NCBI GenBank assembly: GCA_036752825.1
Contig: DAIORV010000082.1
Span: 1 to 10,113, forward strand
Reading direction: 5' to 3'
Length of the DNA: 10,113 nt
DNA from: UBA5177 sp002413265
GTDB lineage: Bacteria > Chloroflexota > UBA5177
In this document: positions 1-6,948 of the stretch, piece by piece
How the letters are laid out: every line of letters starts with the position of its first letter
Position numbering within the stretch: position 1 is the first letter of the stretch
Translations under genes and position numbers: made by a program
Notes under the pieces: generated by a model
Databases searched by the model: none
The model's input: only the letters and a program-made list of their open reading frames with translations
What the model was told of the DNA's origin: nothing

Positions 1-18
1 AGGCGCAGTTAGCCATCA

Positions 19-104
19 CACAAAGTCCGGCGCGGGGCCGGTTTTCATAGGGCAGGAGCCACTATCGCCGGCATCCTGCCGGTCCCCATTGCCGGACTTT
101 TGTG
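19..104. repeat. Long imperfect inverted repeat (hairpin)
   Basis: The left arm 19-41 (CACAAAGTCCGGC, then GGGGCCGG) pairs with the right arm 79-104 (CCGGTCCCC, then GCCGGACTTTTGTG) with a few unpaired bases. An inner pair GGCAGGA (51-57) and TCCTGCC (74-80) extends the structure. The fold is stable on either strand, but no run of T follows, so it is not a classical intrinsic terminator. The unpaired bases recall attC folding, but the outer core-like boxes face the wrong way (GTT first, AAC last), so I do not call it attC. Function unknown. Confidence 0.6.
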
Positions 105-110
105 CACCCA

Positions 111-130
111 ACGGACAGTAACGGACAGTA
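111..130 (+). repeat. Tandem duplication of a 10-mer
   Basis: ACGGACAGTA occurs twice head to tail without mismatch, directly after the long hairpin. Two copies may be chance or slippage; no regulator is suggested. Confidence 0.6.
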
Positions 131-323
131 GGCAAACGCCCTCACGCCGTCCAAGCGCGAGGTCGCCGCGCGTTAAGAGGCGTAACGGTGCGCACCCTGT
201 GGGCGCAGCAAAACATTTCCTTGCACTCAGCTCGCAGCCTTTCGCTATTGCTCCGGAGTCTAATCGTGCAGCACAATTACTGGGTGAGGCGTCAACCACC
301 CATCCTCTCGTCGTGAGGTGTAA

Positions 324-569
324 ATGTCCAATGTCCTGGCGGTAGCGGGACCAGGCTCTCGATTCCAAGTCCCAGGAGCAACGCCCGCCGGCTTCTGGGC
401 CGGCCTTTGGCACGGGCTCATCTCTCCGATAACGTTTCTTGTCAGTCTGTTCAGTCCGAAAGTGCGGATCTACGAGACAAACAACCGCGGTCGTTGGTAC
501 GATTTCGGGTTCATCATCGGTGTGTCGGGGACGTTTGGTGGCGGCGGCACGACAGTAGTCTATCGCTAG
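324..569 (+). CDS. Small conserved membrane protein, 81 aa
   Basis: The predicted protein has two hydrophobic stretches, about residues 23-43 (GFWAGLWHGLISPITF onwards) and 59-73 (WYDFGFIIGVSGTFGGG). From memory, the pattern FW.GLWHG..SP.TF..SLF...V.IYE..N.G.WYDFGF..G...FGGG belongs to a widespread uncharacterised family whose members usually start with a lipoprotein or signal segment. Here that N-terminus is absent: the codon before the ATG is TAA in the same frame, and the first 22 residues are neither charged nor strongly hydrophobic. GAGGTG lies about five bases upstream of the ATG and supports this start. It is the only plus-strand gene in the left part of the window and has no partner in an operon. 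Membrane location is inferred; function unknown. Confidence 0.65.
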   Translation: MSNVLAVAGPGSRFQVPGATPAGFWAGLWHGLISPITFLVSLFSPKVRIYETNNRGRWYDFGFIIGVSGTFGGGGTTVVYR

Positions 570-823
570 GCGTCCGTCTACTTTTTCGGGGCGAAAGAGT
601 TGTCGGCGCATTTGTGTTTCTTACTTTGCGCTCTGTTTGCACCTTCACGGTATGATCACGATGCTGGAAACTGGGGGACGCTCGTTCCACCGAACGTGAT
701 TGGGTTGGAAGGCGGTGCTCCCGACTATAACACGCTGCGCGCGATTGCCGGCATCGATCGCAGTCCATTCCCCGCGATAAGGCTCCTGTGCTCTCCGGCC
801 GCCTCGCGATCAAGGCGCTCTGT

Positions 824-3800
824 TTACTTCCCCTGAATCGCCACAGACCGCAGCGCATCGCGATCGACTACTCGACCGCCCTGAATCACACGCCAGATCC
901 GCCGTGTGTTCCGGATGTCGATGAGCGGATCCGCATCGAGAAGCACAAGGTCCGCAATCTTCCCCACCGCGATTGTTCCAACGTCGCCATCGATACCCAG
1001 GACGCCGGCGGCAGTCGACGTTGCGGCAACAAGCGCCTCCGACGGCGTTAGCCCGGCGGTCACGACTTCGGCGATCTCACCGTGAAGTCCATCCGGAAAC
1101 CCCGGAGCATCAGTGCCGAGCACCAACGGGAGGCGCGCTTGATGGAAGCGTAGCGCGCCGACACGGGCGTCGTCGCCCTGTGCGTCGCGCACGAGTGCCA
1201 ATCGCTCATCGCCGGGATCGTCGCTGAACCTCATTAGACGGAGACGTGGGGTGATGAAGGGCATGAGCTCGGCGTCGTGCGCCGCCGCGGTGTCACGCGA
1301 AGCCCTAGTATGCGCGCGGTCAAGGAAGCTCGTGGAAGTCCCATAGAGACCGCCGGCTCGGTAGAGCTGTACCCGGTCGTCGTGCCCGATCGCGGTACTG
1401 CGGCTATCGCACTGCCCGTTCAAATGCTCCTGACCACTAATTCCCGCCGCGACGAGCGACACCGCATTCGCGCAATGACCACTGATCGTAAAACCGTTCG
1501 CGCGTGAAATACGGACGAGCATGGCGCCGCTGGGAAACGTGAGCGGGAATAGCATCTTGACGTGCTCGGCGCCGAAGCTTCGCAACAGCGAGACCCCGCG
1601 CTCCATCGTTGCACTGTCTCGCGGCATCCAGTCCTGGTCAGTCGTCAGACCGCCGGTAGTCGGCGCCGGATAGAACATCAATCCGCTTACGATCGCACGT
1701 GCTCCTTGCGCTACGCCCGCCAGGACTGCGTCACGCTGAGCCGCCGCCAGAGCGAGCGGCGATCCCATGTCGCGGACAGTCGTCACGCCGAAGTAGAGCG
1801 CCGCCGGAAGCATCGCGGGGTCCCGCAAGTGCGTATGCACGTCGATCAGGCCCGGTATCACCGTGCGCCCGCTCGCGTCGAGCTCGGCGACGTCTCGGCG
1901 CGTCGGGATTCTGCCAGTTGCAGTGATTCCTGCGATGCGGCCGCTCTCGATGAGAATGTCATGCGTCCCCGCCGGCGCGGCCCCGCTACCGTCGAAAATG
2001 CGTGCATTCCGGATCAGGAGTGGAGGAGGCGCCGGCGCGACACGTAGCACGATCGGCCAACCGAGATCCACCTCCGTACCAGTCGGCGGCCGAATCCGAA
2101 GGCCGTGGTCGGACACGAACAGAACCGTGCCGTCATCCGCCACACTGGGATAAAGAGCCGCGCCGCGGCTGAGAAGCTGCGTCTCACCATTTGGTGACAT
2201 GCGCCAGAGCAAGCCATCCTGCACATAGGTCAGCGACCCGTCATGCCCGACGTAGGCGAAGCTCGGTCGATATGGGAAGACGTGCAGTTCCTCCTTTCGC
2301 CCGTCGAGTCCGAGCCACACAGCTTTCGCCGAGTCGCCGTTGGCGACCGGCCAACTCTGATTCGTGAACGACAGCACCGACGATGACGTCGCGTTCCAAT
2401 TCAGCCGATTATCGGTTGGGAGCATGAGGGTCTGATACCCGAGTCCGGCCGCGGAAAACGATCCGAGATCGCGGGTATCGCTAAGCGTAGCGGGAGCGCT
2501 CCGATTAGCCTCGATCACTCGAATGCGCAATCCCACTGCGTCCGCCGACCATGGCAGAGAACTGGACTCCGGTTTTGCCCAGTGGACGAATGCGATCAGC
2601 CGCCCGTTGGGCGACCAGGATGCGAGCGATTCAGTTCCGGGGAGCGCGGTAAGCTGGCGCGTATCGCCGCTATTGACGTCAGTGACGAAAAGGTCCTCAG
2701 TCCCACCACGGCCAGCCGACCAGGTCAGTCTTCGGCCGTCGGGAGACCAACTGAGACCGTAAGCCGTGCTGGGCATTGTACTGATGGCGCGCGGAGTGCG
2801 CCCAACCTTTGCAATCCAGAGCTTACCCAGAGCAATAATCGCGTAGCGACGTGCATCGGGCGCGAGGGCAAGGCCGCTGAAGCCCCTTGCGCTTATCGTC
2901 TTGCCCGGCAAAGGAAGCGAGACTGTTCGCCGCTGATACCGTGTACGCGTGAACGTAAGAGTCGCCGTGAAGGGAATCTGTATCGGGGCTCCGCCTTCCG
3001 AGCTCACGCGCCATACCTTGCCGTCCGCCGAGTAGTAGAGCCATCGACCGTCCGGCGACCAGCGCACGCGCAACGCGGTCAGGTCTCGGCCCTCCGCGAT
3101 CAGTCGTTCGGTGGCGTTAACCGTCGTCCGCACTCGCAGTTCCGTGATGCGAGACGAATCACGCTCGGAGAAGTAGGCGATGCGTGATCCGTCGGAGGAG
3201 TAGCGGGGCGATCGCATGTCGCGCGTGATCGAGTCGAGCGGAGCTGCACGGTTCGCGGCGACATCGACTACCCACGGTCGACCCGGGTTGAAGCCAGCGA
3301 CAACGAGGATGCGCGCTCCATCCGGCGACCAGGTAAGATGAGTCAGAAAGCGCGGCAGCCCGGGAGGGTGAAACTCGAGTTCCTCATTCGTCACCATGTT
3401 CCGGACCCGCAACTGCCACCGCGCGAGATACGCGATCCGGCGGCTATCAGGCGACCATGACGGCGCTACATGCTCATTGTTGACGAAGTACGTCGAATCG
3501 GTCAGCTGCCGCAGTTTGCCGTCGATCAGAGACCGGAGCCATAGACCACGCCCTTGTGGACGATCGGAGCGGAAAACAATCCAGGCTCCGTCGGGAGAGA
3601 CGGAGGGATCGGAGTCGTCGGCGGTGTCGCGCACGGCATCTGTGAGCGCAATGGCCTTGCCTCCCTCGGCTGGAAGGGACCACAGTTGCCCGAGAAGATC
3701 AAAGATGATCGTGCGACCGTCCGGCGTGAGATCGAATGCCAGAGCGGTTCCTTCTGTGGTTCGAATCGTGATGGTTTCCGTCGGACCGTGCGCCCGCGGA

Positions 3801-3895
3801 CTAGGCCGAAATTGTGCGGAGAGCGGCAGTGCAGCCCCTGCGACCGCGGCTGCGGCGATGAAAGTCAAGGACAGCGCTGTGCGGCGAGGCCACAT
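824..3895 (-). CDS. Exported amidohydrolase with N-terminal TolB/PD40 beta-propeller
   Basis: This 1,023-residue protein begins with a signal peptide (arginines at 4-5, a hydrophobic alanine-rich core, probable cleavage after LSAQ near 28). Residues about 40-600 carry repeated propeller motifs of the type SPDG..I.F (near 99, 148, 190, 279, 384 and 428), as in TolB/PD40 proteins. Residues about 626-1013 form a metal-dependent amidohydrolase: strand LLIRNARIFDG, metal-binding HTH (His687, His689), Lys780 as possible bridging carboxylysine, His807 (SGHC), His824 (QEHLNG) and Asp929 (GTDAPG). The metal ligands appear intact, so it is probably a functional periplasmic hydrolase of a peptide-like or cyclic amide substrate; the substrate cannot be read from the sequence. 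Its ATG follows the upstream UPF0145 stop by 9 bases with no clear ribosome binding site, suggesting translational coupling. At 3 kb it is far larger than a usual integron cassette. Confidence 0.9.
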   Translation of the reverse strand: MWPRRTALSLTFIAAAAVAGAALPLSAQFRPSPRAHGPTETITIRTTEGTALAFDLTPDGRTIIFDLLGQLWSLPAEGGKAIALTDAVRDTADDSDPSVSPDGAWIVFRSDRPQGRGLWLRSLIDGKLRQLTDSTYFVNNEHVAPSWSPDSRRIAYLARWQLRVRNMVTNEELEFHPPGLPRFLTHLTWSPDGARILVVAGFNPGRPWVVDVAANRAAPLDSITRDMRSPRYSSDGSRIAYFSERDSSRITELRVRTTVNATERLIAEGRDLTALRVRWSPDGRWLYYSADGKVWRVSSEGGAPIQIPFTATLTFTRTRYQRRTVSLPLPGKTISARGFSGLALAPDARRYAIIALGKLWIAKVGRTPRAISTMPSTAYGLSWSPDGRRLTWSAGRGGTEDLFVTDVNSGDTRQLTALPGTESLASWSPNGRLIAFVHWAKPESSSLPWSADAVGLRIRVIEANRSAPATLSDTRDLGSFSAAGLGYQTLMLPTDNRLNWNATSSSVLSFTNQSWPVANGDSAKAVWLGLDGRKEELHVFPYRPSFAYVGHDGSLTYVQDGLLWRMSPNGETQLLSRGAALYPSVADDGTVLFVSDHGLRIRPPTGTEVDLGWPIVLRVAPAPPPLLIRNARIFDGSGAAPAGTHDILIESGRIAGITATGRIPTRRDVAELDASGRTVIPGLIDVHTHLRDPAMLPAALYFGVTTVRDMGSPLALAAAQRDAVLAGVAQGARAIVSGLMFYPAPTTGGLTTDQDWMPRDSATMERGVSLLRSFGAEHVKMLFPLTFPSGAMLVRISRANGFTISGHCANAVSLVAAGISGQEHLNGQCDSRSTAIGHDDRVQLYRAGGLYGTSTSFLDRAHTRASRDTAAAHDAELMPFITPRLRLMRFSDDPGDERLALVRDAQGDDARVGALRFHQARLPLVLGTDAPGFPDGLHGEIAEVVTAGLTPSEALVAATSTAAGVLGIDGDVGTIAVGKIADLVLLDADPLIDIRNTRRIWRVIQGGRVVDRDALRSVAIQGK

Positions 3896-3904
3896 TGTGA
3901 GGTT

Positions 3905-4240
3905 TCAACTCACCCGCTCAATGACTACGGCGGTACCGTAGCAGAGGACTTCCGTAGCGGAGCCTTTGCTCACAACCTCGGATGCATCATAGCTCAGTCC
4001 AACAATGGCATTAGCTCCCATTTCCCGGGCGTTCTCAACGATGAGGTCAAAGGCCTGCTGACGTGCTTGTTCCCACATCTCAGTATATGCCCCGATCCTT
4101 CCTCCAATGATGTTCTTTAGTCCGCCCATGATTCCTTGGGCAATTGTCGGTGACCTTACGATGATCCCACGTGCAATGCCCTTGTACTGTGTGATCCGAT
4201 GCCCTTCGATAGTGAAAGTGGTTGTAACCGGCATGTTCAT
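3905..4240 (-). CDS. UPF0145 (YbjQ-like) protein
   Basis: The 111-residue product matches the YbjQ/UPF0145 family (Pfam PF01906, described as putative heavy-metal binding) over its whole length: N-terminal strand with TIEGHRI, the central GGLKNIIGGRIGAY helix region, the helix QARQQAFDLIVENAREMGANAIVG and the terminal strand YGTAVVIER. The family forms ring-like oligomers; no confirmed reaction is known. The chosen ATG has AAAGGAG 8-9 bases upstream; a longer frame starting at 4282 lacks such a site. It lies between a degenerate attC-like site (4295-4415) and the amidohydrolase, whose start follows 9 bases after this stop. It may therefore be the first gene of a two-gene unit, either inside a large cassette or just outside the array. 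Confidence 0.9.
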   Translation of the reverse strand: MNMPVTTTFTIEGHRITQYKGIARGIIVRSPTIAQGIMGGLKNIIGGRIGAYTEMWEQARQQAFDLIVENAREMGANAIVGLSYDASEVVSKGSATEVLCYGTAVVIERVS

Positions 4241-4294
4241 GTTGGTGCTCCTTTCATTTGTCCAGCTTCCGGTCCTGGCCACTTAAGAATGCTG

Positions 4295-4415
4295 GCCTAG
4301 ACGCCCAGCTGCGAAAGGTACCTGTTGTGGTACAACGCCGAAGGTCGGGTGCGAGCGGTTGACTGAAGACGGGAAACCCGCGTACCGTCAGCGCGCGTTG
4401 CAACGAATGTTTCTC
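4295..4415 (-). repeat. Degenerate attC-like site (downstream of the 204-aa gene)
   Basis: Read on the plus strand, the right arm TTGCAACGAATGTTTC resembles the right arms of the clearer sites (TGCAACGATCGTTAGC and similar). The left arm GCCTAGACGCCCAGCTGCG resembles ACCTAACGCCC...AGCTGCG with an altered core box and about six bases missing. Both arms are in the position and order expected for an attC after the gene that ends at 4441. The core boxes are damaged, so recombination activity is doubtful. Confidence 0.5.
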
Positions 4416-4440
4416 GGGACCGTCCCCTCCGAATCGCCTT

Positions 4441-5055
4441 TTAGAGGCTGTTGTCGACCACAAGCATCCCCGCGAGGACGATCCATGTCACAACGAACAA
4501 TCCTGCCAAAAGAATCATCGAGAAGCTCACCGAGGGCTTTTGTGTCGCAAGCCGCTTGTAGATGAATTCCTTTAGCCCTCGTGTTTCATGAAACCCGAGT
4601 CCACGCGACACGTCATCAGACAGGCGCGATTTGTCAGCAGAGAAGAACGCGAGGTTTTCAAAGTTGTTAGCCTCGAAGTCCATCAACCGCTGCTCCCAAC
4701 GCGTCTGCCAGTACTTACCGCCCAAGCACACCCGCAACCAGAGTATGGAAGCCGCCAACCCAACGAGCGCGAACAGCGGCGCGTATCGCGTGTCCTTCAA
4801 GTTGAAAAATCCAAGCGCCAAGCCGCTATTCAATACGAGGAAGTAGTTGGCCCTCTGCCAGAACAACCCGATTTCCAAGTTGCGCGTCTCGACGAGCGTG
4901 GCGTGAAGATCTTTCAACGGACCGGTGAAGCGGTCGGTAACGGCGGACAACGGCTCAGCCGGTCGTGGCACACTAACCGCGTGCTTTACCGTGGTTGCGG
5001 AACTGCTGGCATCGCCAGCCCGTTCAACACGCTCGTCAAATCTAGTATTTGTCAT
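4441..5055 (-). CDS. Three-helix membrane protein of unknown function (integron cassette gene)
   Basis: The 204-residue protein has a polar, serine-rich N-terminus (1-50), a conserved-looking segment ETRNLEIGLFWQRANYF (56-72), two adjacent membrane helices (about 70-87 and 91-110), a long charged cytoplasmic part with aromatic and acidic residues (112-172) and a C-terminal helix (176-200). The motif E...LFWQR.NYF..LN...A.GFF recalls a family of small bacterial membrane proteins, annotated in some genomes as RipA-like octameric membrane proteins; I am not certain of that match. GAGG lies five bases before the ATG. The start is 27 bases after the core box ACCTAAC (5082-5088), the leader length seen in the other cassettes, and a degenerate attC follows the stop. 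Confidence 0.75.
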   Translation of the reverse strand: MTNTRFDERVERAGDASSSATTVKHAVSVPRPAEPLSAVTDRFTGPLKDLHATLVETRNLEIGLFWQRANYFLVLNSGLALGFFNLKDTRYAPLFALVGLAASILWLRVCLGGKYWQTRWEQRLMDFEANNFENLAFFSADKSRLSDDVSRGLGFHETRGLKEFIYKRLATQKPSVSFSMILLAGLFVVTWIVLAGMLVVDNSL

Positions 5056-5081
5056 CTAGGCCTCGAGACACGGTAAGAGCG

Positions 5082-5148
5082 ACCTAACACCTATTAGCTC
5101 GCGAACGAATTTGACAAGCTGCGTAGCTCGCAGCCCTTGCGCACTCTA
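5082..5148 (-). repeat. attC-like site with intact 3' core box
   Basis: On the minus strand the 3' core box is GTTAGGT (5088-5082), a full match to GTTRRRY. The adjoining segment AGCTAATAGGT aligns with AGCTGAACTCGGGC of the clear site at 5513-5642. The 5' part is degenerate; the stop codon TAG of the preceding lipoprotein gene lies in what would be the 5' core box. An internal hairpin GCTGCG-AGCTA-CGCAGC is present. Site class is inferred from the core box, arm similarity and placement between two cassette-like genes. Confidence 0.55.
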
Positions 5149-5490
5149 ATAAAATATTGCGCCTCGAAGCAAATGTCCCTTGGCTTGCGCGCACTTAGGG
5201 AGCTGATCCTCCTCGATCCCGGCGCAGCTCACCTTGACTGTCTTGATCTGATCGGGCGTCAGCTGCTGACCGTGATAGAGGACCGCGCCTGCGCCAGGGC
5301 CGTCAGCGTCCTGAATGATTACCGTTTCATTATTAAACTGGTAGGCGATGTGCGCTCGGCCGGGCGTAAGAACGCCCTCCTTAGGCGTGACACGCTGCTC
5401 AGGTAGCGGCGATGCCGTCACGGGCGCTTGACGGGCACACGCGAAGAGCACGAAAGATGATACGACTACTAGGTGGCTGGAACGAATCAT
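5146..5490 (-). CDS. Small putative lipoprotein, 114 aa (cassette gene)
   Basis: The N-terminus MIRSSHLVVVSSFVLFACARQ is a short signal peptide ending in a lipobox-like LFAC, so the mature protein would be lipid-anchored at Cys18; phenylalanine before the alanine is unusual for the box. The mature part has two more cysteines (VSCAGIEEDQLPKC), which could form a disulphide. The stretch GAVLYHGQQLTPDQIKTVKV has the rhythm of the plug segment of TonB-dependent receptors (a glycine-containing turn, then L.P..I..V.V), a weak resemblance only. GAGAGG lies about 12 bases before the ATG. The start follows the core box of the clear attC (5513-5642) by 23 bases, and the TAG stop lies in the next attC-like site, giving a complete cassette of about 430 bases. 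Function unknown. Confidence 0.75.
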   Translation of the reverse strand: MIRSSHLVVVSSFVLFACARQAPVTASPLPEQRVTPKEGVLTPGRAHIAYQFNNETVIIQDADGPGAGAVLYHGQQLTPDQIKTVKVSCAGIEEDQLPKCAQAKGHLLRGAIFY

Positions 5491-5512
5491 TTACAGCTAG
5501 CCTCTCTGGTCC

Positions 5513-5642
5513 ACCTAACGCCCGAGTTCAGCTGCGAGCGATTCTCTTAACAAAGCGCATTGAATCTCGCACCCGCAAGAGTCTCGAAGAGCGATCAACC
5601 CAACGACTATCACGCGCTCGTCTGCTGCAACGATCGTTAGCG
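5513..5642 (-). repeat. attC: attC recombination site (clear)
   Basis: On the minus strand it begins with CGCTAAC (5642-5636) and ends with GTTAGGT (5519-5513), a full match to the 3' core consensus GTTRRRY. The arms pair imperfectly: TAACGATCGTTGCAGCAGAC against the complement of CAGCTGAACTCGGGCGTTA, with the unpaired bases typical of attC. The 3' end AGCTGAACTCGGGCGTTAGG closely follows the form of classical cassette ends (GGCTTAACTCAAGCGTTAG as I recall). The variable central part is about 75 bases. It lies 17 bases beyond the stop of the 162-residue lipoprotein gene. Confidence 0.85.
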
Positions 5643-5659
5643 TGCGGAAGGCGAGCCGA

Positions 5660-6148
5660 TCAAGGTACTCGCGTCCAGAGTTTGAGGCTCTCTTCGCCAG
5701 TCGGGGTTTGCGGCACAATTGCCTGAACGGCGGCAGCACGGGCGGTTGTGGCGCAGAAGGGAATCGTGCGCTGGCCCGCGTTAACGGAGTCCGACCGATT
5801 CTGCAGCACGGAGACGAACTGGCGAAAATGCGTGCTAGAACCATCCCAATATCCGACCACGCGACTCTCGTACGTCGCCCCTCCCATCTCCGGGATCACG
5901 GTTGGTCCTCCGTGAACCCAAGCGCTGTCCGCAATTCGCTTCGTAGAAACGGCGCCTAGGCCGACGGTGCGGAATGCACCCGCGAAGCGGGCGGCAACCG
6001 AATCGAGTGGAAAGGGAGATCGGGTGACAGCCCACCAGCACTGGTCCTCCGCAGCGGCAAGTGGCGGTGGGCTCAGTCTCTTGGCTTGGTGCTGGCAGGC
6101 CAGTACTGACAGCACTAGAAGCGAGATCGGTGACCAGAATCTATGCAA
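5660..6148 (-). CDS. Putative lipoprotein, 162 aa (cassette gene)
   Basis: The first 18 residues, MHRFWSPISLLVLSVLAC, form a signal peptide with lipobox VLAC, predicting a lipid-anchored periplasmic or outer-membrane protein. The mature part has two further cysteines (in EDQCWW and PFCATT) that may pair, and a tyrosine/tryptophan-rich centre (YESRVVGYWDGSSTHFRQFV). I recognise no family. The best start is TTG, with GAGAG seven bases upstream; no ATG gives a comparable signal peptide. The start lies 31 bases after the core-like GTTAGCC (6185-6179), and a clear attC follows the stop, so this is a cassette of about 670 bases. Cassettes generally depend on an outside promoter; none was identified here. 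Confidence 0.75.
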   Translation of the reverse strand: MHRFWSPISLLVLSVLACQHQAKRLSPPPLAAAEDQCWWAVTRSPFPLDSVAARFAGAFRTVGLGAVSTKRIADSAWVHGGPTVIPEMGGATYESRVVGYWDGSSTHFRQFVSVLQNRSDSVNAGQRTIPFCATTARAAAVQAIVPQTPTGEESLKLWTRVP

Positions 6149-6178
6149 CTGGAAGCTCTCAAGAAGGTGGATTCCGCA

Positions 6179-6252
6179 GGCTAACTAGTAATTGTACTGC
6201 GTGCTTATACTGCGTAGAAACTGCAAACCCTGCAAGCACAACGCGAGATAAG
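6179..6252 (-). repeat. Degenerate attC-like site
   Basis: On the minus strand the 3' end is GTTAGCC (6185-6179), preceded by CAGTACAATTACTA, which aligns in length and position with CAGCTGAACTTGAGC of the clear site at 9408-9504. The 5' arm CGCGTTGTGCTT (from about 6245) pairs with AAGCACGC (6209-6202) with two or three unpaired bases. The 5' core box is poor (CTTATC instead of YYYAAC). The following gene starts 31 bases later, as expected for a cassette boundary. Confidence 0.5.
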
Positions 6253-6412
6253 GTGCGCCGATATAAGCACAGGTGAGGCAAGTCGTTTGACGGTCAGATA
6301 TTCCGCGAACACCGCCCCTAGAGTCGAAGTGCCTAGCCGGCGATCCAACTGCAGTGTAGCAATGCGCGTCTCAAGGGTAGGACTGGGGATTCCCACCACA
6401 ATTCAACAAATC

Positions 6413-6439
6413 CTTTGTCAGCTTCGCCGTTCGTTAGCC
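6413..6439 (-). repeat. attC 5' half-site after the methyltransferase gene
   Basis: On the minus strand GGCTAAC (6439-6433) is followed by GAACGGCGAAGCTGAC, which aligns with the 5' arms of the clear sites (CGCTAACGATCGTTGCAGCAGAC). The stop codon TAA of the preceding gene lies in the core box. No matching 3' arm was found within the next 150 bases, so the site appears truncated, unless the core box at 6179-6185, about 250 bases further on, once belonged to it. Confidence 0.5.
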
Positions 6440-6934
6440 AGCCGGATCGCGATGATCGTAGGTTGTCCGACGCGGTACCCCGAGCCAGCGTGGGACGCGG
6501 GCCCGGTAGCCGAGCCAATCCGCGCCGAAGGTGCGGGCGAGAACCGGCTCCTCATACGTCACCACCCGGAGATAGAACGCGATGGCGACAATCGCGGCAT
6601 ACAGCGTGAGAGCGAGCGAGCCGAAGCCGACGGCCCATCCGATCAGAATGACCAGCACGGCCAGGTACATCGGATTGCGGGAGACGCGATACAGGCCGAC
6701 CTGGACGAGATGCTTGGGTGGCGCCCACGGCGCGAGCATGCCTCCGCCGGCGACGTAGAAATCGCGCACGCACCAGAGGAGCAGCGCGAGGCCGAGGGCG
6801 GTGATGGGGAGGGCGGCGCGGTGAAAGCGCAGACCGTGAGGCGCGAGCAGCAATGGAACGATGAACGCAACGACGGTCGGCAAGGCGAGAAAGGCCAAGG
6901 CGGCACGCCAGAAAAGTCCGGATGTTCGCGACAC
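6434..6934 (-). CDS. ICMT-like integral membrane methyltransferase
   Basis: The 166-residue protein has four or five membrane helices (about 8-32, 40-58, 89-104 and 106-123) and the signature of the isoprenylcysteine carboxyl methyltransferase / phospholipid methyltransferase group: GLYRVSRNPMYLA (80-92) and EEPVLARTFGADWLGYRARVPRWL (128-151). In that group the R.P.Y and EEP...F...Y...VPR motifs bind S-adenosylmethionine in the membrane. The methyl acceptor is unknown. The start is GTG, with GGAG five bases upstream. It lies 14 bases after the stop of the RibD-like gene, so the two are probably co-transcribed. The TAA stop falls within an attC-like 5' core box, a pattern usual for cassette genes. 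Confidence 0.85.
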   Translation of the reverse strand: MSRTSGLFWRAALAFLALPTVVAFIVPLLLAPHGLRFHRAALPITALGLALLLWCVRDFYVAGGGMLAPWAPPKHLVQVGLYRVSRNPMYLAVLVILIGWAVGFGSLALTLYAAIVAIAFYLRVVTYEEPVLARTFGADWLGYRARVPRWLGVPRRTTYDHRDPAG

Positions 6935-6948
6935 GAGATCTCCGTTGG

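Larger units (their letters stand above)
1..323. other. Gene-poor left edge
   Basis: No reading frame in these 323 bases looks like a real protein; the open frames are arginine-rich, shadow-like translations. What can be seen is an imperfect inverted repeat (19-104), a 10-base tandem duplication (111-130), a small perfect palindrome GGTGCGCACC near 188, and GTTAGCC at 8-14. On the minus strand GTTAGCC reads GGCTAAC, the same form as the 5' core boxes of the attC-like sites further right, so a further attC may begin at the edge. The last part (about 312-323) carries the ribosome binding site of the following small gene. Confidence 0.5.

Noticed and set aside
19..104. Long hairpin as an attC site
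   Set aside because: The flanking GTT and AAC boxes face opposite to the attC arrangement and the arms do not resemble the attC arms elsewhere in the window.
45..611. Minus-strand 188-residue frame at the left edge
   Set aside because: It crosses the hairpin and the antisense of the small membrane protein gene, has no recognisable domain and no ribosome binding site.
600..836. Plus-strand 78-residue frame after the small membrane protein gene
   Set aside because: TTG start, unconvincing ribosome binding site, no family resemblance and overlap with the amidohydrolase 3' end.
1562..3187. Long plus-strand open frames opposite the amidohydrolase gene (for example 2582-3187 and 1562-2047)
   Set aside because: Arginine-, serine- and proline-rich translations without domains, explained by the high-GC antisense of a gene with clear domain motifs on the minus strand.
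6205..6399. Minus-strand 64-residue frame between two attC-like segments
   Set aside because: GTG start without ribosome binding site, no recognisable motif, and its end lies inside the degenerate attC; treated as spacer.
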